Notes: generated from the letters alone by a model not told the origin. Positions 26,433 through 35,705 are shown, numbered from the stretch's first letter. The stretch: 64,000 bases of DNA from Moritella sp. PE36 (GCF_000170855.1 NZ_ABCQ01000005.1:62001-126000), one strand, 5' to 3'. Numbers and translations are program-made.

Positions 26433-27665
26433 TTAAGCGCGGCGTTTTTTAAATGCGTAGATCCCGGCTCCATAGAGGGTTTTGAAAAACACCGGCCAAG
26501 TACCTAGATCTGCTTTTGGCTGTTGTTGTTTAGCGATGCGCGCAAGCTGGGCTTCGTACCAGGTGATATCTAACATGGCGATGCGATCAATGGCTTTAAC
26601 ACCCGTCGTAAGACTCGGTAAGCTAATTTTATGATCATCAGATGCCATCAACTTATTCGGTAGCTGCGTATCTAACGACATAGGACGCGCTAGTCCAATA
26701 AAGTCAGTGGCATTGCTTTGCAGCGCTGACAACATAGCTCTACTTGAGCGGAAACCGCCCGTCACCACTAACGGTGTATCGGTAATTGCACGTACTTTTT
26801 CAGCATAACTGAGGAAGTAAGCTTCACGCGCTAACGTTGATTTTTTTACTTTGTGGCCAGTCATGGTTGGACTTTCATAAGTACCACCACTGATCTCAAT
26901 TTGGTCGATACCGGCATCGGATAATGCTTTTACTACTTGCATCGATTCTTCTTCGGTAAAACCACCGCGCATGAAATCGGCAGAATTAAGCTTAATACCA
27001 ATCGGGAAGGCATCACCCACTTCGGCACGTATTGCTCGATAGATAGATAATACAAAGCGCATGCGGTTTTCAATCGTGCCGCCCCATTGGTCATCACGTT
27101 GGTTGTGACGTGGAGACAGGAACTGATTAACCAAATAACCGTGGGCACCGTGAATTTGAACCCCTGTAAAACCGACTTGCTTGGCCAGTTTTGCGCTGGT
27201 TTGGAACTGACCTATGATATTCACTATCTCTGATTCCGTCAGTGCGCGTGGGGTATTAAAGCCTTTTTCTAAACCATTAGTTAATGGGATCGCTGATGGG
27301 GCAACAGGCTCGGCATTAATAAAGTTGGGTGTTTGTTTGCCGGGATGATTTAACTGCGCCCACAATTGGGTATCGTTAACACTGCCTTGTTGTGCCCAGT
27401 TTTTAAATTCAGTTAAATCGCTTTTTTCATCGAGTACCACTTGTTTTGGTTCACCCAGTGCATTGCGATCAACCATGATGTTACCGGTAATCGACAGACC
27501 TAAACCACCTAACGCCCAAGCGCGGTAAAGTATCGCCAGTCCAGGTAGCGGGTTATGTAACGCATCACTAAGCTGTTCGCTCATGGCTGACTTAAATAAA
27601 CGGTTTTTAATAAACGTGCCATTTTTTAAGGTGAAACCTTGCTGTAAGGTAATTGCTGTTGTCAT
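26433..27665 (-). CDS. Old yellow enzyme family NADH:flavin oxidoreductase
   Basis: A 410-residue TIM-barrel flavoenzyme. Recognisable parts are VQIHGAHGYLVNQFLSPRHNQRDDQWGG (active-site His-Gly-Ala-His and FMN region), PIGIKLNSADFMRGG and the phosphate loop VTGGFRSS. The family reduces activated alkenes, quinones and other electrophiles using NAD(P)H. A TetR gene with NemR-like features lies directly upstream on the same strand, and a copy of a shared operator-like sequence precedes this gene, so induction by electrophiles is likely. The exact substrate is unknown. Confidence 0.9.
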   Translation of the reverse strand: MTTAITLQQGFTLKNGTFIKNRLFKSAMSEQLSDALHNPLPGLAILYRAWALGGLGLSITGNIMVDRNALGEPKQVVLDEKSDLTEFKNWAQQGSVNDTQLWAQLNHPGKQTPNFINAEPVAPSAIPLTNGLEKGFNTPRALTESEIVNIIGQFQTSAKLAKQVGFTGVQIHGAHGYLVNQFLSPRHNQRDDQWGGTIENRMRFVLSIYRAIRAEVGDAFPIGIKLNSADFMRGGFTEEESMQVVKALSDAGIDQIEISGGTYESPTMTGHKVKKSTLAREAYFLSYAEKVRAITDTPLVVTGGFRSSRAMLSALQSNATDFIGLARPMSLDTQLPNKLMASDDHKISLPSLTTGVKAIDRIAMLDITWYEAQLARIAKQQQPKADLGTWPVFFKTLYGAGIYAFKKRRA

Positions 27666-27690
27666 TATTAATCCTGTTGTAAATAAGTCA

Positions 27691-27708
27691 TTAGACCGGT
27701 CGTCTTAA
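27691..27708. promoter_or_regulatory. Operator-like site before the flavin oxidoreductase
   Basis: TTAGACCGGTCGTCTTAA shares GACCGRTCGTCTT with the site upstream of the tetR gene (28385-28402). It is an imperfect palindrome around TAGAC/GTCTTA, 26 bases before the gene start. Confidence 0.6.
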
Positions 27709-27773
27709 CTGTGGGCCGAAAAAAGCGATATGACCATTCAACTGATAATATCGCCGTCTGCTTGTTAAGTTAG

Positions 27774-28373
27774 CTAGTTGGTTTTTAAAATGTCATCAAA
27801 AATGAAATCAGTGATCTGCGTGAGATTATCGGTATTACCGGCGATCTTCATTTCGATTAAACTGCCTTCCCACGCTGTCCACATTAATGTCGCCAGCTGC
27901 TTTGCAGGTAAGTCAGTGCGGATCAATTGCTGTGCTTGTGCATCACTGATCAATCCAGATAATAATGTGTTCAGTGCGTTCACCGAGCGTTGCATTGCTT
28001 GCTGGCATAACTCACTCGAGTCACCAATATCGTTAGCCACACTCGCAACCAAGCAACCTTGCTTACCTTGGTGCTCACTGTATTTTTGACGACCTTTTTC
28101 GAACAGCGCGCGCAATTTTTCAATTGGGTTCAGGTTCGCGTCATCCAATAGCGGCTGCATTTGTTGCGCTTGTGCGTGCATGTCGGCTTCGATTAGCTCG
28201 GCAACAAAGGCTTCTTTGCTCTTAAAATAATTATAAAAGGACCCTTTCGGTACTTTCAGCTCATCTAGGATCTGTTTTATCCCAGTACCGTGATAACCGT
28301 GTTGAGAGATATGCTTGATACCAACTTCAATCAGGGCTTCGCGGGTATGTTCGTTTTGTTTAGGTCTTGGCAT
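27774..28373 (-). CDS. TetR/AcrR-family repressor, NemR-like
   Basis: A 199-residue repressor with an N-terminal TetR helix-turn-helix (GIKQILDELKVPKGSFYNYFKSKEAFVAELI). The sensor half contains KQGCLVASVANDIGDSS, closely placed like the redox-sensing Cys106 region of E. coli NemR (SGCLTVKLSAEV). NemR controls the electrophile reductase NemA, and here the next gene is an old yellow enzyme, so the same logic is likely. Similar sites lie before both genes, suggesting self-repression. Confidence 0.87.
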   Translation of the reverse strand: MPRPKQNEHTREALIEVGIKHISQHGYHGTGIKQILDELKVPKGSFYNYFKSKEAFVAELIEADMHAQAQQMQPLLDDANLNPIEKLRALFEKGRQKYSEHQGKQGCLVASVANDIGDSSELCQQAMQRSVNALNTLLSGLISDAQAQQLIRTDLPAKQLATLMWTAWEGSLIEMKIAGNTDNLTQITDFIFDDILKTN

Positions 28374-28384
28374 TTGGTTATTCT

Positions 28385-28402
28385 ATGACCGATCGTCTTT
28401 AA
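28385..28402. promoter_or_regulatory. Operator-like site before the tetR gene
   Basis: ATGACCGATCGTCTTTAA shares GACCGRTCGTCTT with the site at 27691-27708, 12 bases before the repressor ATG. Confidence 0.6.
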
Positions 28403-28420
28403 ATGCAATCGTTAGGCGGA

Positions 28421-29071
28421 TTACATGTAAAGACGCTTAACTTTATGCGCGTAAAAAGCAATGAAAGCATAACAAAGTAGCTCGACTGTCTCTTCGGAAA
28501 TGTTTTTTACATCACGGACATAGTGCTCCTCCATCACCGCTTGCCAAAAATCACCCATGCCATAAAGCCGTGAAAATATGAATAGCAGCACAATAAAGGT
28601 AATAAGCGTTTGCATGTTCTTATCAGCGAGTAAGGTCGACATTTGCTCGGCTAACTTGCCCTCCCGCAACGCATATACCACACACCAAAAAGTGACATTT
28701 AAAGCGGGATAAATCCAAAATCCATGGAAGATAAGATCAAAGTAGGCGTCAAACTCTCTGATCAGTAACACCGCAAAAAAACCACTGACTAACATTGTTG
28801 CTCGAGGTAGGTAATTAGCGCGTTTTAGTTGATAAAAACACAGTATTGAAAATAATAACAATACTGCCTGTAATAATTCAGTAATGGATTGTTCACCTAA
28901 TGAATTTTCTAACCAGAAATAATCTAATCGTTGTACTGCTATCACGGATAAACACAATAAAGTCGTGATCATTATGTTTTTTACTGTCTGTAAAATAGCA
29001 GTATTATTTTGTTTATTATTATCAATCAGTGCTGTGTTATTCGATGAAATCGGATTCATTTCTATATTCAT
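28421..29071 (-). CDS. Unrecognised multi-pass membrane protein
   Basis: A 216-residue protein with a polar N-terminus (about 30 residues) and about five hydrophobic segments: IMITTLLCLSVIAV, LLQAVLLLFSILCFYQL, MLVSGFFAVLLI, FWIYPALNVTFWCVVYAL and LITFIVLLFIFSRLYGM. Charged motifs REFDAYFD and AVMEEHYVRDVKNISEETVELLCY lie between or after membrane helices. A GAGGTT ribosome site precedes the ATG. I do not recognise the family. It sits between the tetR gene and the symporter, all on the same strand, but with gaps that allow separate promoters. Confidence 0.65.
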   Translation of the reverse strand: MNIEMNPISSNNTALIDNNKQNNTAILQTVKNIMITTLLCLSVIAVQRLDYFWLENSLGEQSITELLQAVLLLFSILCFYQLKRANYLPRATMLVSGFFAVLLIREFDAYFDLIFHGFWIYPALNVTFWCVVYALREGKLAEQMSTLLADKNMQTLITFIVLLFIFSRLYGMGDFWQAVMEEHYVRDVKNISEETVELLCYAFIAFYAHKVKRLYM

Positions 29072-29137
29072 TGGAACCTCAAGTAATCAATCATCCGTGT
29101 TAATTAAATCCTGTAAAAATAATGATGATTTTGCTGA

Positions 29138-30406
29138 TTAGCTTTTATTCTGCTGCCATTTATCAACAACCAGCGCAGCGACAAGATCGCCTTCGACATT
29201 GACCGCGGTTCTGAATGTATCCAGCGGGCGTTCGATAATAAGCAAGATCGCGATACCTTCGAGCGGAATACCTGCAGCTAGCATTACTAATTGCATTCCA
29301 GACATAGAGCCTGATGGCATACCCGGTGCGCCGACTGACGATACCATTGCCATGATGAATATCATCACGATGCCAGTGGTACTTAAATCAATCCCAAATA
29401 ACTGGGCCAGGAAGATAGCGGCAACCCCTTCAAATAACGCGGTACCATCCATGTTCATGACTGCGCCAAGCGGTAATACAAAACTACTGGTACTTTGCGA
29501 TATACCCAGTTCTTGCTCTGCCGCTTGCATTGATAACGGTAGTGTTGCCGAGCTTGATGAGGTTGCAAACGCCATCGCTAGTGGTGCTGATATGGCTTTA
29601 AATAAGGTGCTAAATTTAATACCGGTAAAAATTTTGGCTAAGGTCGGTAAGACAATCAGACCATGAATAAGGGTGAGTACAAATACCAGTAATGCAAACA
29701 ACGCCAACTGACCAAATAAACCAGTATTACCGCGGACGGTAAATTCAAATACGATAGCAAAAACAGCAATCGGCGCGAGACGGATAATGCCTTGGACTAA
29801 TTTATTTAACCCTTTATTCAAACCGGCGATAACATCAAATACCACATGTTTTGGTGGTAATGATAATAATAACGATACCGAAAATAACAATGAGAATAGG
29901 ACTATTGCTAATAAGTTGCCGTTAACCAAGGCTGAAAACGGATTCACGAGCGCCATAGCCAATAACTTAGCGGTAATGCTGGAGCCAGTTACTGTATCTT
30001 GTTCGATAAGCCTGATGTGATCTGCGACGGTCACTGGTTCCACAAGCGGCTGCCATTCCGGCATTAATAGCGCTGCACCAAGCCCTAAGCTGATGGCGAT
30101 AATCGACGTTAGGCTATAAAAAATCAGCGTTCTTACACCCAGCGTTTTTAATTTTAGCGTTGAGCCTATATTGGTAATGCCTTGCATTAAGGACAGCATC
30201 ACCACCAAGCCGATGACCATTTTTAGCAAGCCGATATACGTGGTTTTTCCTAACAAGATTAATTGATACCAAGTTTGTTTTGTAACGTGTTCTGTAACTG
30301 GTTCGGTAATATTGGCGACGGCTGGCATTATTGTGGCAAAAAACCAAGCCAAAATAGCGGCAGTCAGTAATTGCAACGGCAATGAACGCTTGATCGTGGA
30401 TAACAT
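29138..30406 (-). CDS. Dicarboxylate/amino acid:cation symporter (DAACS family)
   Basis: A 422-residue transporter with about eight membrane segments. The serine-rich re-entrant loop (FATSSSSATLPLSMQ) and the metal/substrate motif NMDGTALFEGVAAIFLAQ are those of the GltP/DctA/SstT family (sodium- or proton-coupled uptake of glutamate, aspartate or C4-dicarboxylates). The second re-entrant loop AMVSSVGAPGMPSGSM is also present. Substrate cannot be fixed from sequence. The divergent LysR gene is a likely regulator. Confidence 0.9.
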   Translation of the reverse strand: MLSTIKRSLPLQLLTAAILAWFFATIMPAVANITEPVTEHVTKQTWYQLILLGKTTYIGLLKMVIGLVVMLSLMQGITNIGSTLKLKTLGVRTLIFYSLTSIIAISLGLGAALLMPEWQPLVEPVTVADHIRLIEQDTVTGSSITAKLLAMALVNPFSALVNGNLLAIVLFSLLFSVSLLLSLPPKHVVFDVIAGLNKGLNKLVQGIIRLAPIAVFAIVFEFTVRGNTGLFGQLALFALLVFVLTLIHGLIVLPTLAKIFTGIKFSTLFKAISAPLAMAFATSSSSATLPLSMQAAEQELGISQSTSSFVLPLGAVMNMDGTALFEGVAAIFLAQLFGIDLSTTGIVMIFIMAMVSSVGAPGMPSGSMSGMQLVMLAAGIPLEGIAILLIIERPLDTFRTAVNVEGDLVAALVVDKWQQNKS

Positions 30407-30583
30407 AATCTGTCTCGTTAGCGTTACTGGATATCAGTAAATGAGGCGCGATTATATTGGAGTTATTCGATAATGATAATGAGCCTGATAAGCAAATCAC
30501 TTTTACTGAGTTGTAATAATGTAGGTTTATTGTCGGTAATAACTTATAATTGTTACCTAACGATTGAATAAGAGCATGGATAA

Positions 30584-31468
30584 ATGAGTGATTGGTCTGG
30601 TGTCAGTGAGTTTGTTGCGGTTGCAGAAACAGAAAGTTTTACCGCGGCGGGAAAGCGTTTAGGGATCTCAACTGCGCAAGTGAGCCGACAGATATCTGCA
30701 CTTGAAGAGCGGTTATCGGCAAAGTTATTTTACCGCACCACGCGTAAGGTATCGGTGACTGAAGTAGGCGGCATTTATTATCAACATTGTCGCCAAGTCA
30801 TGGATGGATTGGCCGATGCAGAGCGCGCGATCACCAATTTACAAAGTACCCCAAAGGGTAAATTAAAAATAACTGCCCCGATCACCTATGGTGAACGCAG
30901 TGTTGCGCCATTAGTGAATGATTTTGTGACGCAATATCCTGAATTAGAAGTACAGCTGGTATTATCCAATCAACAAATTGATTTAATCGATGAAGGTTTT
31001 GATTTAGCGATCCGTTTGGGTCAGTTAGGTGATTCGACAATGATCGGGAAACGTCTTGCGACCCGTAAACAATATGTTTGTGCGGCACCTGAGTATTTAA
31101 GTGCGTTTGGTGCGCCGCATACCTTGTCAGAATTAGATCGTCATAACTGCTTGTCTGGCACATTAGACTACTGGCGTTTTCAGGAAAAAGGCAAAGCCCG
31201 TAATATTCGTGTGAAAGGGAACTTTAGTTGTAATAGTGGTCCGGTATTAGTGGATGCTGCACTGAAGGGGATGGGTATTGTGCAATTGCCAGATTATTAT
31301 GTGCAAGAACACATTAATCAAGGTCAGCTCATTGAATTACTACCGAACTACCGCGAGCCAGATGATGCGGTATGGGCGTTATACCCACAGAATCGTCATC
31401 TATCACCGAAAGTACGTATGTTGGTAGACTATTTAGCTAAAAAGTTAGCGTTGAAGCCTACATCATAA
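30584..31468 (+). CDS. LysR-family transcriptional regulator
   Basis: A 294-residue LysR protein: winged helix at residues 1-60 (FVAVAETESFTAAGKRLGISTAQVSRQISALEERL) and a periplasmic-binding-like effector domain. It is read away from the symporter across a 177-base gap, so control of that gene is plausible. Effector unknown. It belongs to the large group often annotated near DsdC/AaeR-type regulators. Confidence 0.9.
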   Translation: MSDWSGVSEFVAVAETESFTAAGKRLGISTAQVSRQISALEERLSAKLFYRTTRKVSVTEVGGIYYQHCRQVMDGLADAERAITNLQSTPKGKLKITAPITYGERSVAPLVNDFVTQYPELEVQLVLSNQQIDLIDEGFDLAIRLGQLGDSTMIGKRLATRKQYVCAAPEYLSAFGAPHTLSELDRHNCLSGTLDYWRFQEKGKARNIRVKGNFSCNSGPVLVDAALKGMGIVQLPDYYVQEHINQGQLIELLPNYREPDDAVWALYPQNRHLSPKVRMLVDYLAKKLALKPTS

Positions 31469-31504
31469 AGTGAAAATTGTTTATCGCTGAAATCTTTTTA
31501 GCGC

Positions 31505-31993
31505 TTAATGGAGCCAACAAATGTGATTAAATACTTCGCTATTATTAGCGGAGTAAAAATAAAGGAAATTACCTTCACGTTCAATCTTATAATCTATCGA
31601 AAAGTCTTTATATAGCAATTGATCATTATTAATGACGTCATCAGAATGCTTTTTTTTAAAAATAACATCGTTGAAAGTCATCGATAAGTTATTGCCTTCT
31701 AAAACATATTTACCTACGAAGAGTAAGTCTGCGGTTTCGGTTTGAGCATTTTTATTCTTAACCAATATCCTATCTTTAATATAGAAATCACTTTTTGAGC
31801 TAAACGTATAAAGCATTAATTCATTTATACTGCTGTATTTTGAATATGCATTCGTTGCAAATCCTACTTTTTTCAAGTCACATACCCATTGACTACCAGC
31901 TAAGCTAATATTGGAAGTAATTAACATTTTACCAAGTAAAATAAAAAATAAAATAAGATTTATAATCATTAGTTTAGTTAAATATATTGTCAC
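31505..31993 (-). CDS. Hypothetical exported protein divergent to a ToxR-like regulator
   Basis: A 162-residue AT-rich gene beginning with GTG, with GGAG ten bases upstream. Residues 5-30 are strongly hydrophobic, a signal peptide or anchor, followed by a mature part with two Cys (QWVCDL near the start and FNHICWLH at the very end) that could pair in the periplasm. The body is rich in beta-forming residues. No family is recognised. The head-to-head placement with a membrane-bound regulator suggests a partner role, by analogy with ToxR-type gene pairs; this is inference. Confidence 0.62.
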   Translation of the reverse strand: MTIYLTKLMIINLILFFILLGKMLITSNISLAGSQWVCDLKKVGFATNAYSKYSSINELMLYTFSSKSDFYIKDRILVKNKNAQTETADLLFVGKYVLEGNNLSMTFNDVIFKKKHSDDVINNDQLLYKDFSIDYKIEREGNFLYFYSANNSEVFNHICWLH

Positions 31994-32152
31994 TCGACCA
32001 CTACTCCGTTGATTCTTATTTTTGTTGCCTAACTACAAGATATAAATAGTCAACAGTATAAGTTAAGAACTTACATTATAATGTATTATATACAACTTTA
32101 TTGCTCGAGATGAAGTAGGCCATCATTTCCACTTAACAAAATGCAGGAATTA

Positions 32153-33058
32153 ATGATTCATAAACAACCAGTAACCCAACATATCAGTATTGATCCTGAA
32201 ATGCGGGCCATAACTTGCCTTCTTTCAAGCATTACAGTGAACATGCGTCCTTTGCCCTTTAGAGTGCTAATGCACTTATTAAAAAATCAAGATAAATGCA
32301 TTTCTAGAGATGAGTTATTCGAAGAGTGCTGGCAAGGCGCAGTTGTTTCTGAACAATCATTAACGAATACGATTAGTTATATAAGAAATAAGATAAAGAA
32401 ACTAGAGTCTAATGAGTTGAAAATCAAGACCATTAGCAAAAAAGGATACTCATTAGTAATTACTTTAAATCATGAATTACCCGAAAATAATCATAATGGA
32501 GATCTTAAAGATAGAGCTGAAGAGTCGGGTGAAACACAAGAGTTAGATAAAGTTATTGAGCTAGATGATAGCCCTGGTGACAGCGATAAAGACAATGGCT
32601 TTAATCGTATATTAAGTGAGAATGAAAAAATAAATTTACCAGCAGTTAAGGGTGTCTACATAAGGGGTATGTGGTTTTTTGTTAATTTAATGTTGATATC
32701 GACGTTGATTTTTTTAATAGCAAAAAACAATAAGGGTAACGCATCTTTTATGGATGAAAAAAACTATCAACGTTATGAACTGGGTAATATTGATGTCTAT
32801 ATTAGTGATCCTGATGGATTACTTGTTGAGGGTGAATTTAGAAAAGAATTGGATGGTTCAAACCTAAATTCATGTGATATAAATAAGGTCTATATTAGGG
32901 TTTACTCCTCGCCCTACAATAAAGACAACATCGCGATGAGTGCTTTTATCATAACCAAAAATAGTGAAAGTCAGAATATTATTAACTACAAACTAGTGGA
33001 GGGGGAACTCTACAACTCTATATTAGAATCTATTCAAGATGATGATTTGTGTCATTGA
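32153..33058 (+). CDS. ToxR-like membrane-bound winged-helix regulator
   Basis: Residues about 20-105 form an OmpR/ToxR-type winged helix (LPFRVLMHLLKNQDKCISRDELFEECWQG, SEQSLTNTISYIRNKIKKLE, IKTISKKGYSLVI). An acidic linker follows, then one membrane helix (MWFFVNLMLISTLIFLIA, about residues 175-192), and a periplasmic domain with two Cys. This is the ToxR/CadC layout: cytoplasmic DNA binding, periplasmic sensing. ATG at 32153 has AGGA four bases upstream; an ATG at 32141 is an in-frame alternative. An outer-membrane protein gene follows at 33355, a typical ToxR target type. Confidence 0.85.
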   Translation: MIHKQPVTQHISIDPEMRAITCLLSSITVNMRPLPFRVLMHLLKNQDKCISRDELFEECWQGAVVSEQSLTNTISYIRNKIKKLESNELKIKTISKKGYSLVITLNHELPENNHNGDLKDRAEESGETQELDKVIELDDSPGDSDKDNGFNRILSENEKINLPAVKGVYIRGMWFFVNLMLISTLIFLIAKNNKGNASFMDEKNYQRYELGNIDVYISDPDGLLVEGEFRKELDGSNLNSCDINKVYIRVYSSPYNKDNIAMSAFIITKNSESQNIINYKLVEGELYNSILESIQDDDLCH

Positions 33059-33354
33059 TCTACTAAGACCCATTAGCCTCTAAAATTTGACCACTGAAAC
33101 CTAAGGCAATCAATTTTGCACTAAGCATTATACTTTACCGTCATTTTTATAATGAATATATAACGAATAATAAAGTCTGGTGCTTGTTTGAGTTTGGTTT
33201 AACGCCACCTGAATGTTTTTAGTTGTTTTAATACATGTGTTTATGTTGTTTTTTCGAAATTATAAAGATGTTTCATTTTTGTTTGTTTTTTTTAAACAAT
33301 TAGTTTTATTCTGATGCCCAGATTTAGATTGAAATTCAGATTAAAAGGTAAGTA

Positions 33355-33978
33355 ATGAAAACAACAATGATGGTAACAACAGCTTTAATGTCGGTATTGA
33401 TGGTAAACACTGCATCGGCTAATGAATCAAGAGGCTTTTATCTTGGTGGTGCAATCGGTACTTCTGGTATTGATGATGGTGGATTAGTTGAAAAATCATT
33501 GGTTCCAATAGAGGTTAAAGCTGAGGATTCTACCTATAAAATCATTGCAGGTTACCAGTTTAATAATATTGCGGCGATAGAAGCACAGTATACAAACTAT
33601 GGTGATATTAATTTCAGTTCTCCATCGCCATTATATCCTTCAGGTAAGTATTCATGGACCCCGACGATATTATCGTTAAGCGCGAATTTAGGTTATACCT
33701 TCGCTAACGGTATTCGCCCGTTTGGTATTATGGGTGTCACTTCTATAGACTTAAATGAATCAACACAAAATATATCCGGTAGTGATAATGGCGGAGGCGT
33801 TCGATATGGTTTTGGCATCGAGTACACCCCATATAACCCGTATGAAACATACATTGATGTTAGCTTTCGACTTGGCTACGAAGCCGATTATTTCACTATT
33901 GAAACGGGTGTAAGTGAAGTCGGTGATAAAGATATCGTTTTAGATTCTTACTATGTAGCGGTTAATTTTCGCTTCTAA
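33355..33978 (+). CDS. Outer-membrane beta-barrel protein
   Basis: A 207-residue protein with a signal peptide cleaved near NTASA-NE, then alternating strands typical of an eight-stranded barrel (GFYLGGAIG, YKIIAGYQFNNIAAIEAQYTNYG, TPTILSLSANLGYTF, GVRYGFGIEYTP) and a C-terminal Phe (YVAVNFRF) used by the Bam machinery. It belongs to the OmpA-like/Opacity-type small barrel group. The function is unknown. A decayed duplicate follows directly, and a ToxR-like regulator precedes it. Confidence 0.85.
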   Translation: MKTTMMVTTALMSVLMVNTASANESRGFYLGGAIGTSGIDDGGLVEKSLVPIEVKAEDSTYKIIAGYQFNNIAAIEAQYTNYGDINFSSPSPLYPSGKYSWTPTILSLSANLGYTFANGIRPFGIMGVTSIDLNESTQNISGSDNGGGVRYGFGIEYTPYNPYETYIDVSFRLGYEADYFTIETGVSEVGDKDIVLDSYYVAVNFRF

Positions 33979-34029
33979 GTACTCCCTTTCATTTTATTCT
34001 AATAGCCGACTTAGATTGAAAGGTAAGCA

Positions 34030-34320
34030 ATGAAAACTGCAATAATAATGACGACAGCGCTGATGTCGTCATCATCAATGGTAAGTACTGTATCGATTAA
34101 TGAGCTAAGAGGTTTTTATTTTGGTGATGCAATGGTTTCTTCTAAAAGTGATGATGGATTACTTGCAGGAGAAGTATTTACAGCAACAGCCAAGATAGAG
34201 ACGCCTTGTACAAACTATGGTGATAGCTGCATGGGGTCCCCACTGAAAAAATTTAGGCGTACACGCGTTAATTCCAATTATATTATTTTTAAGCAAAAAA
34301 CTAGATTATCTCTTCGATAA
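34030..34320 (+). pseudogene. Decayed tandem copy of the beta-barrel gene
   Basis: The first 50 residues repeat the upstream barrel gene (MKTAIIMTTALMSSSSMVST versus MKTTMMVTTALMSVLMVNTA, then ELRGFYFGDA), and the 5' leader is also copied (TTTATTCT...TTAGATTGAAA...GGTAAG). After residue 50 there is a deletion that joins to the CTNYGD region, then the frame is lost and ends at residue 96 without any barrel. It should not make a functional outer-membrane protein. Confidence 0.75.
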
Positions 34321-34422
34321 TGGTATTTGCCAGATCTAAGTTTCAGAGTGTCTCAATAGTTTGAATAGGGCGTCCAAATCCGTGAACTCAGACCCCCTTT
34401 GTCATTTGAGGAGTTAAAACAT

Positions 34423-35097
34423 TTATTTGATTAATAGATCTACAGTTTCTTGTAATTCTGTTAACTGCGCTTTAAGCGTAGCGACTTCTTGTTCAAGTTC
34501 ATCAACACGCGTTGTTAATACGTCATTTTCATCGGCGCTGATGTTTCTCGTTAGTACAGGGCTATCCGTTGCGGTAGCTGTTGACGCGGCGGTACCACTG
34601 AAGAGATGCGCGTAGCGGCAAGCGCTCTGACCTGGTTCACGGTCGAGCTTTACTACAAACGGGTGCAGCTCATGATTAATCAGCTGTTCTAATGCCGTTT
34701 CAACTTCTTGTACATCATTGAATTGGCATTGACGTGCAGAACGGGTTCTTAGCTCGCCCGGTGTTTGTGGCCCACGTAAAAATAGCAAGGTTATGATCGC
34801 TAATTGTTGTGGGTTGAAACGAATTTTACTGAACTCGGTATTACCAAAACGATGGCGAATTTTAGCGCCGCGTTTACCGCCATGCTCATCATTCACCACT
34901 AAGCGTTTTTTGACTAAATCATCAACAATGTTTTGTACGTCGTCTTGGCTTAATGACAGTACTGGCTCACGACTGCTTTTTTGATTACAGGCCGAGGTTA
35001 ATGAGTTCAACGATAACGGGTAGTTATCTGGCGTGGTATGTTCTTTTTCGATTAACGCGCCTAATACGCGGGTTTCATGTAGTGATAGTTCATCCAT
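34423..35097 (-). CDS. yceH: YceH-family protein (DUF480)
   Basis: A 224-residue member of the YceH family with two winged-helix-like repeats: LSLHETRVLGALIEKEHTTPDNYPLSLNSLTSACNQKSSREPV and LLFLRGPQTPGELRTRS. The C-terminus is a coiled coil (RVDELEQEVATLKAQLTELQETVDLLIK). The fold suggests DNA binding, but no role is established. The start codon overlaps the stop of cobO by one base (TAATG), so both are probably translated from one message. Confidence 0.92.
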   Translation of the reverse strand: MDELSLHETRVLGALIEKEHTTPDNYPLSLNSLTSACNQKSSREPVLSLSQDDVQNIVDDLVKKRLVVNDEHGGKRGAKIRHRFGNTEFSKIRFNPQQLAIITLLFLRGPQTPGELRTRSARQCQFNDVQEVETALEQLINHELHPFVVKLDREPGQSACRYAHLFSGTAASTATATDSPVLTRNISADENDVLTTRVDELEQEVATLKAQLTELQETVDLLIK

Positions 35098-35705
35098 TAC
35101 CAGTCGATCCCTATTTGCGCTTTAATACCTGAGCGAAAGGCATGTTTTTCTTCTCTGACTTCACTCACCGTGTCGGCGATTGCGACTAGCTCTTTATGGG
35201 CGCTGCGGCCGGTGACGATAACCGTTTGATCGACAGGGCGGTTGCGAATAGCGCTAAGCACTTCTTCCAAGTCTAAATATTGGTAACTGAGCATGTAAGT
35301 CAGTTCGTCTAATAGCACCATTTTAAGATCTGGATTAGCTAACATCGCTTTAGCATGAACCCATGCTGTTTCTGCGGCGGCGATATCTGCGGCTTTATCT
35401 TGGGTATCCCAGGTAAATCCGGTTTTCATGGCGTGATAAGGCATATCAGGACGTACTTGCTGGATAAATTTAACTTCACCGGCTTCCCAAGTGCCTTTGA
35501 TAAATTGCACCACGCCTGCATTAAAACCATGGCCAATACAACGAATAACATTACCAAAACCAGCGCAGGTTTTACCTTTACCATTGCCCGTCATCACGAT
35601 CAAAATACCACGTTCTTTCGTGGCTTTATCAACACGTTTAGCGACAGTGCTTTGGATTTTTTGCATCTTTTGTTGGTGTTTATCTTGGCTATTTTCTTCC
35701 GTCAT
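35097..35705 (-). CDS. cobO: Cob(I)yrinic acid a,c-diamide adenosyltransferase
   Basis: A 202-residue CobA/BtuR-type corrinoid adenosyltransferase with P-loop TGNGKGKT, the FIKGTWEAGE segment and LLDELTYMLSYQYL. It attaches the 5'-deoxyadenosyl group to cobalamin. No other cobalamin synthesis gene is in the window, so a salvage role is likely (gene also called btuR). It leads a two-gene unit with yceH. The upstream gap is too short for a cobalamin riboswitch and I see none. Confidence 0.95.
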   Translation of the reverse strand: MTEENSQDKHQQKMQKIQSTVAKRVDKATKERGILIVMTGNGKGKTCAGFGNVIRCIGHGFNAGVVQFIKGTWEAGEVKFIQQVRPDMPYHAMKTGFTWDTQDKAADIAAAETAWVHAKAMLANPDLKMVLLDELTYMLSYQYLDLEEVLSAIRNRPVDQTVIVTGRSAHKELVAIADTVSEVREEKHAFRSGIKAQIGIDW

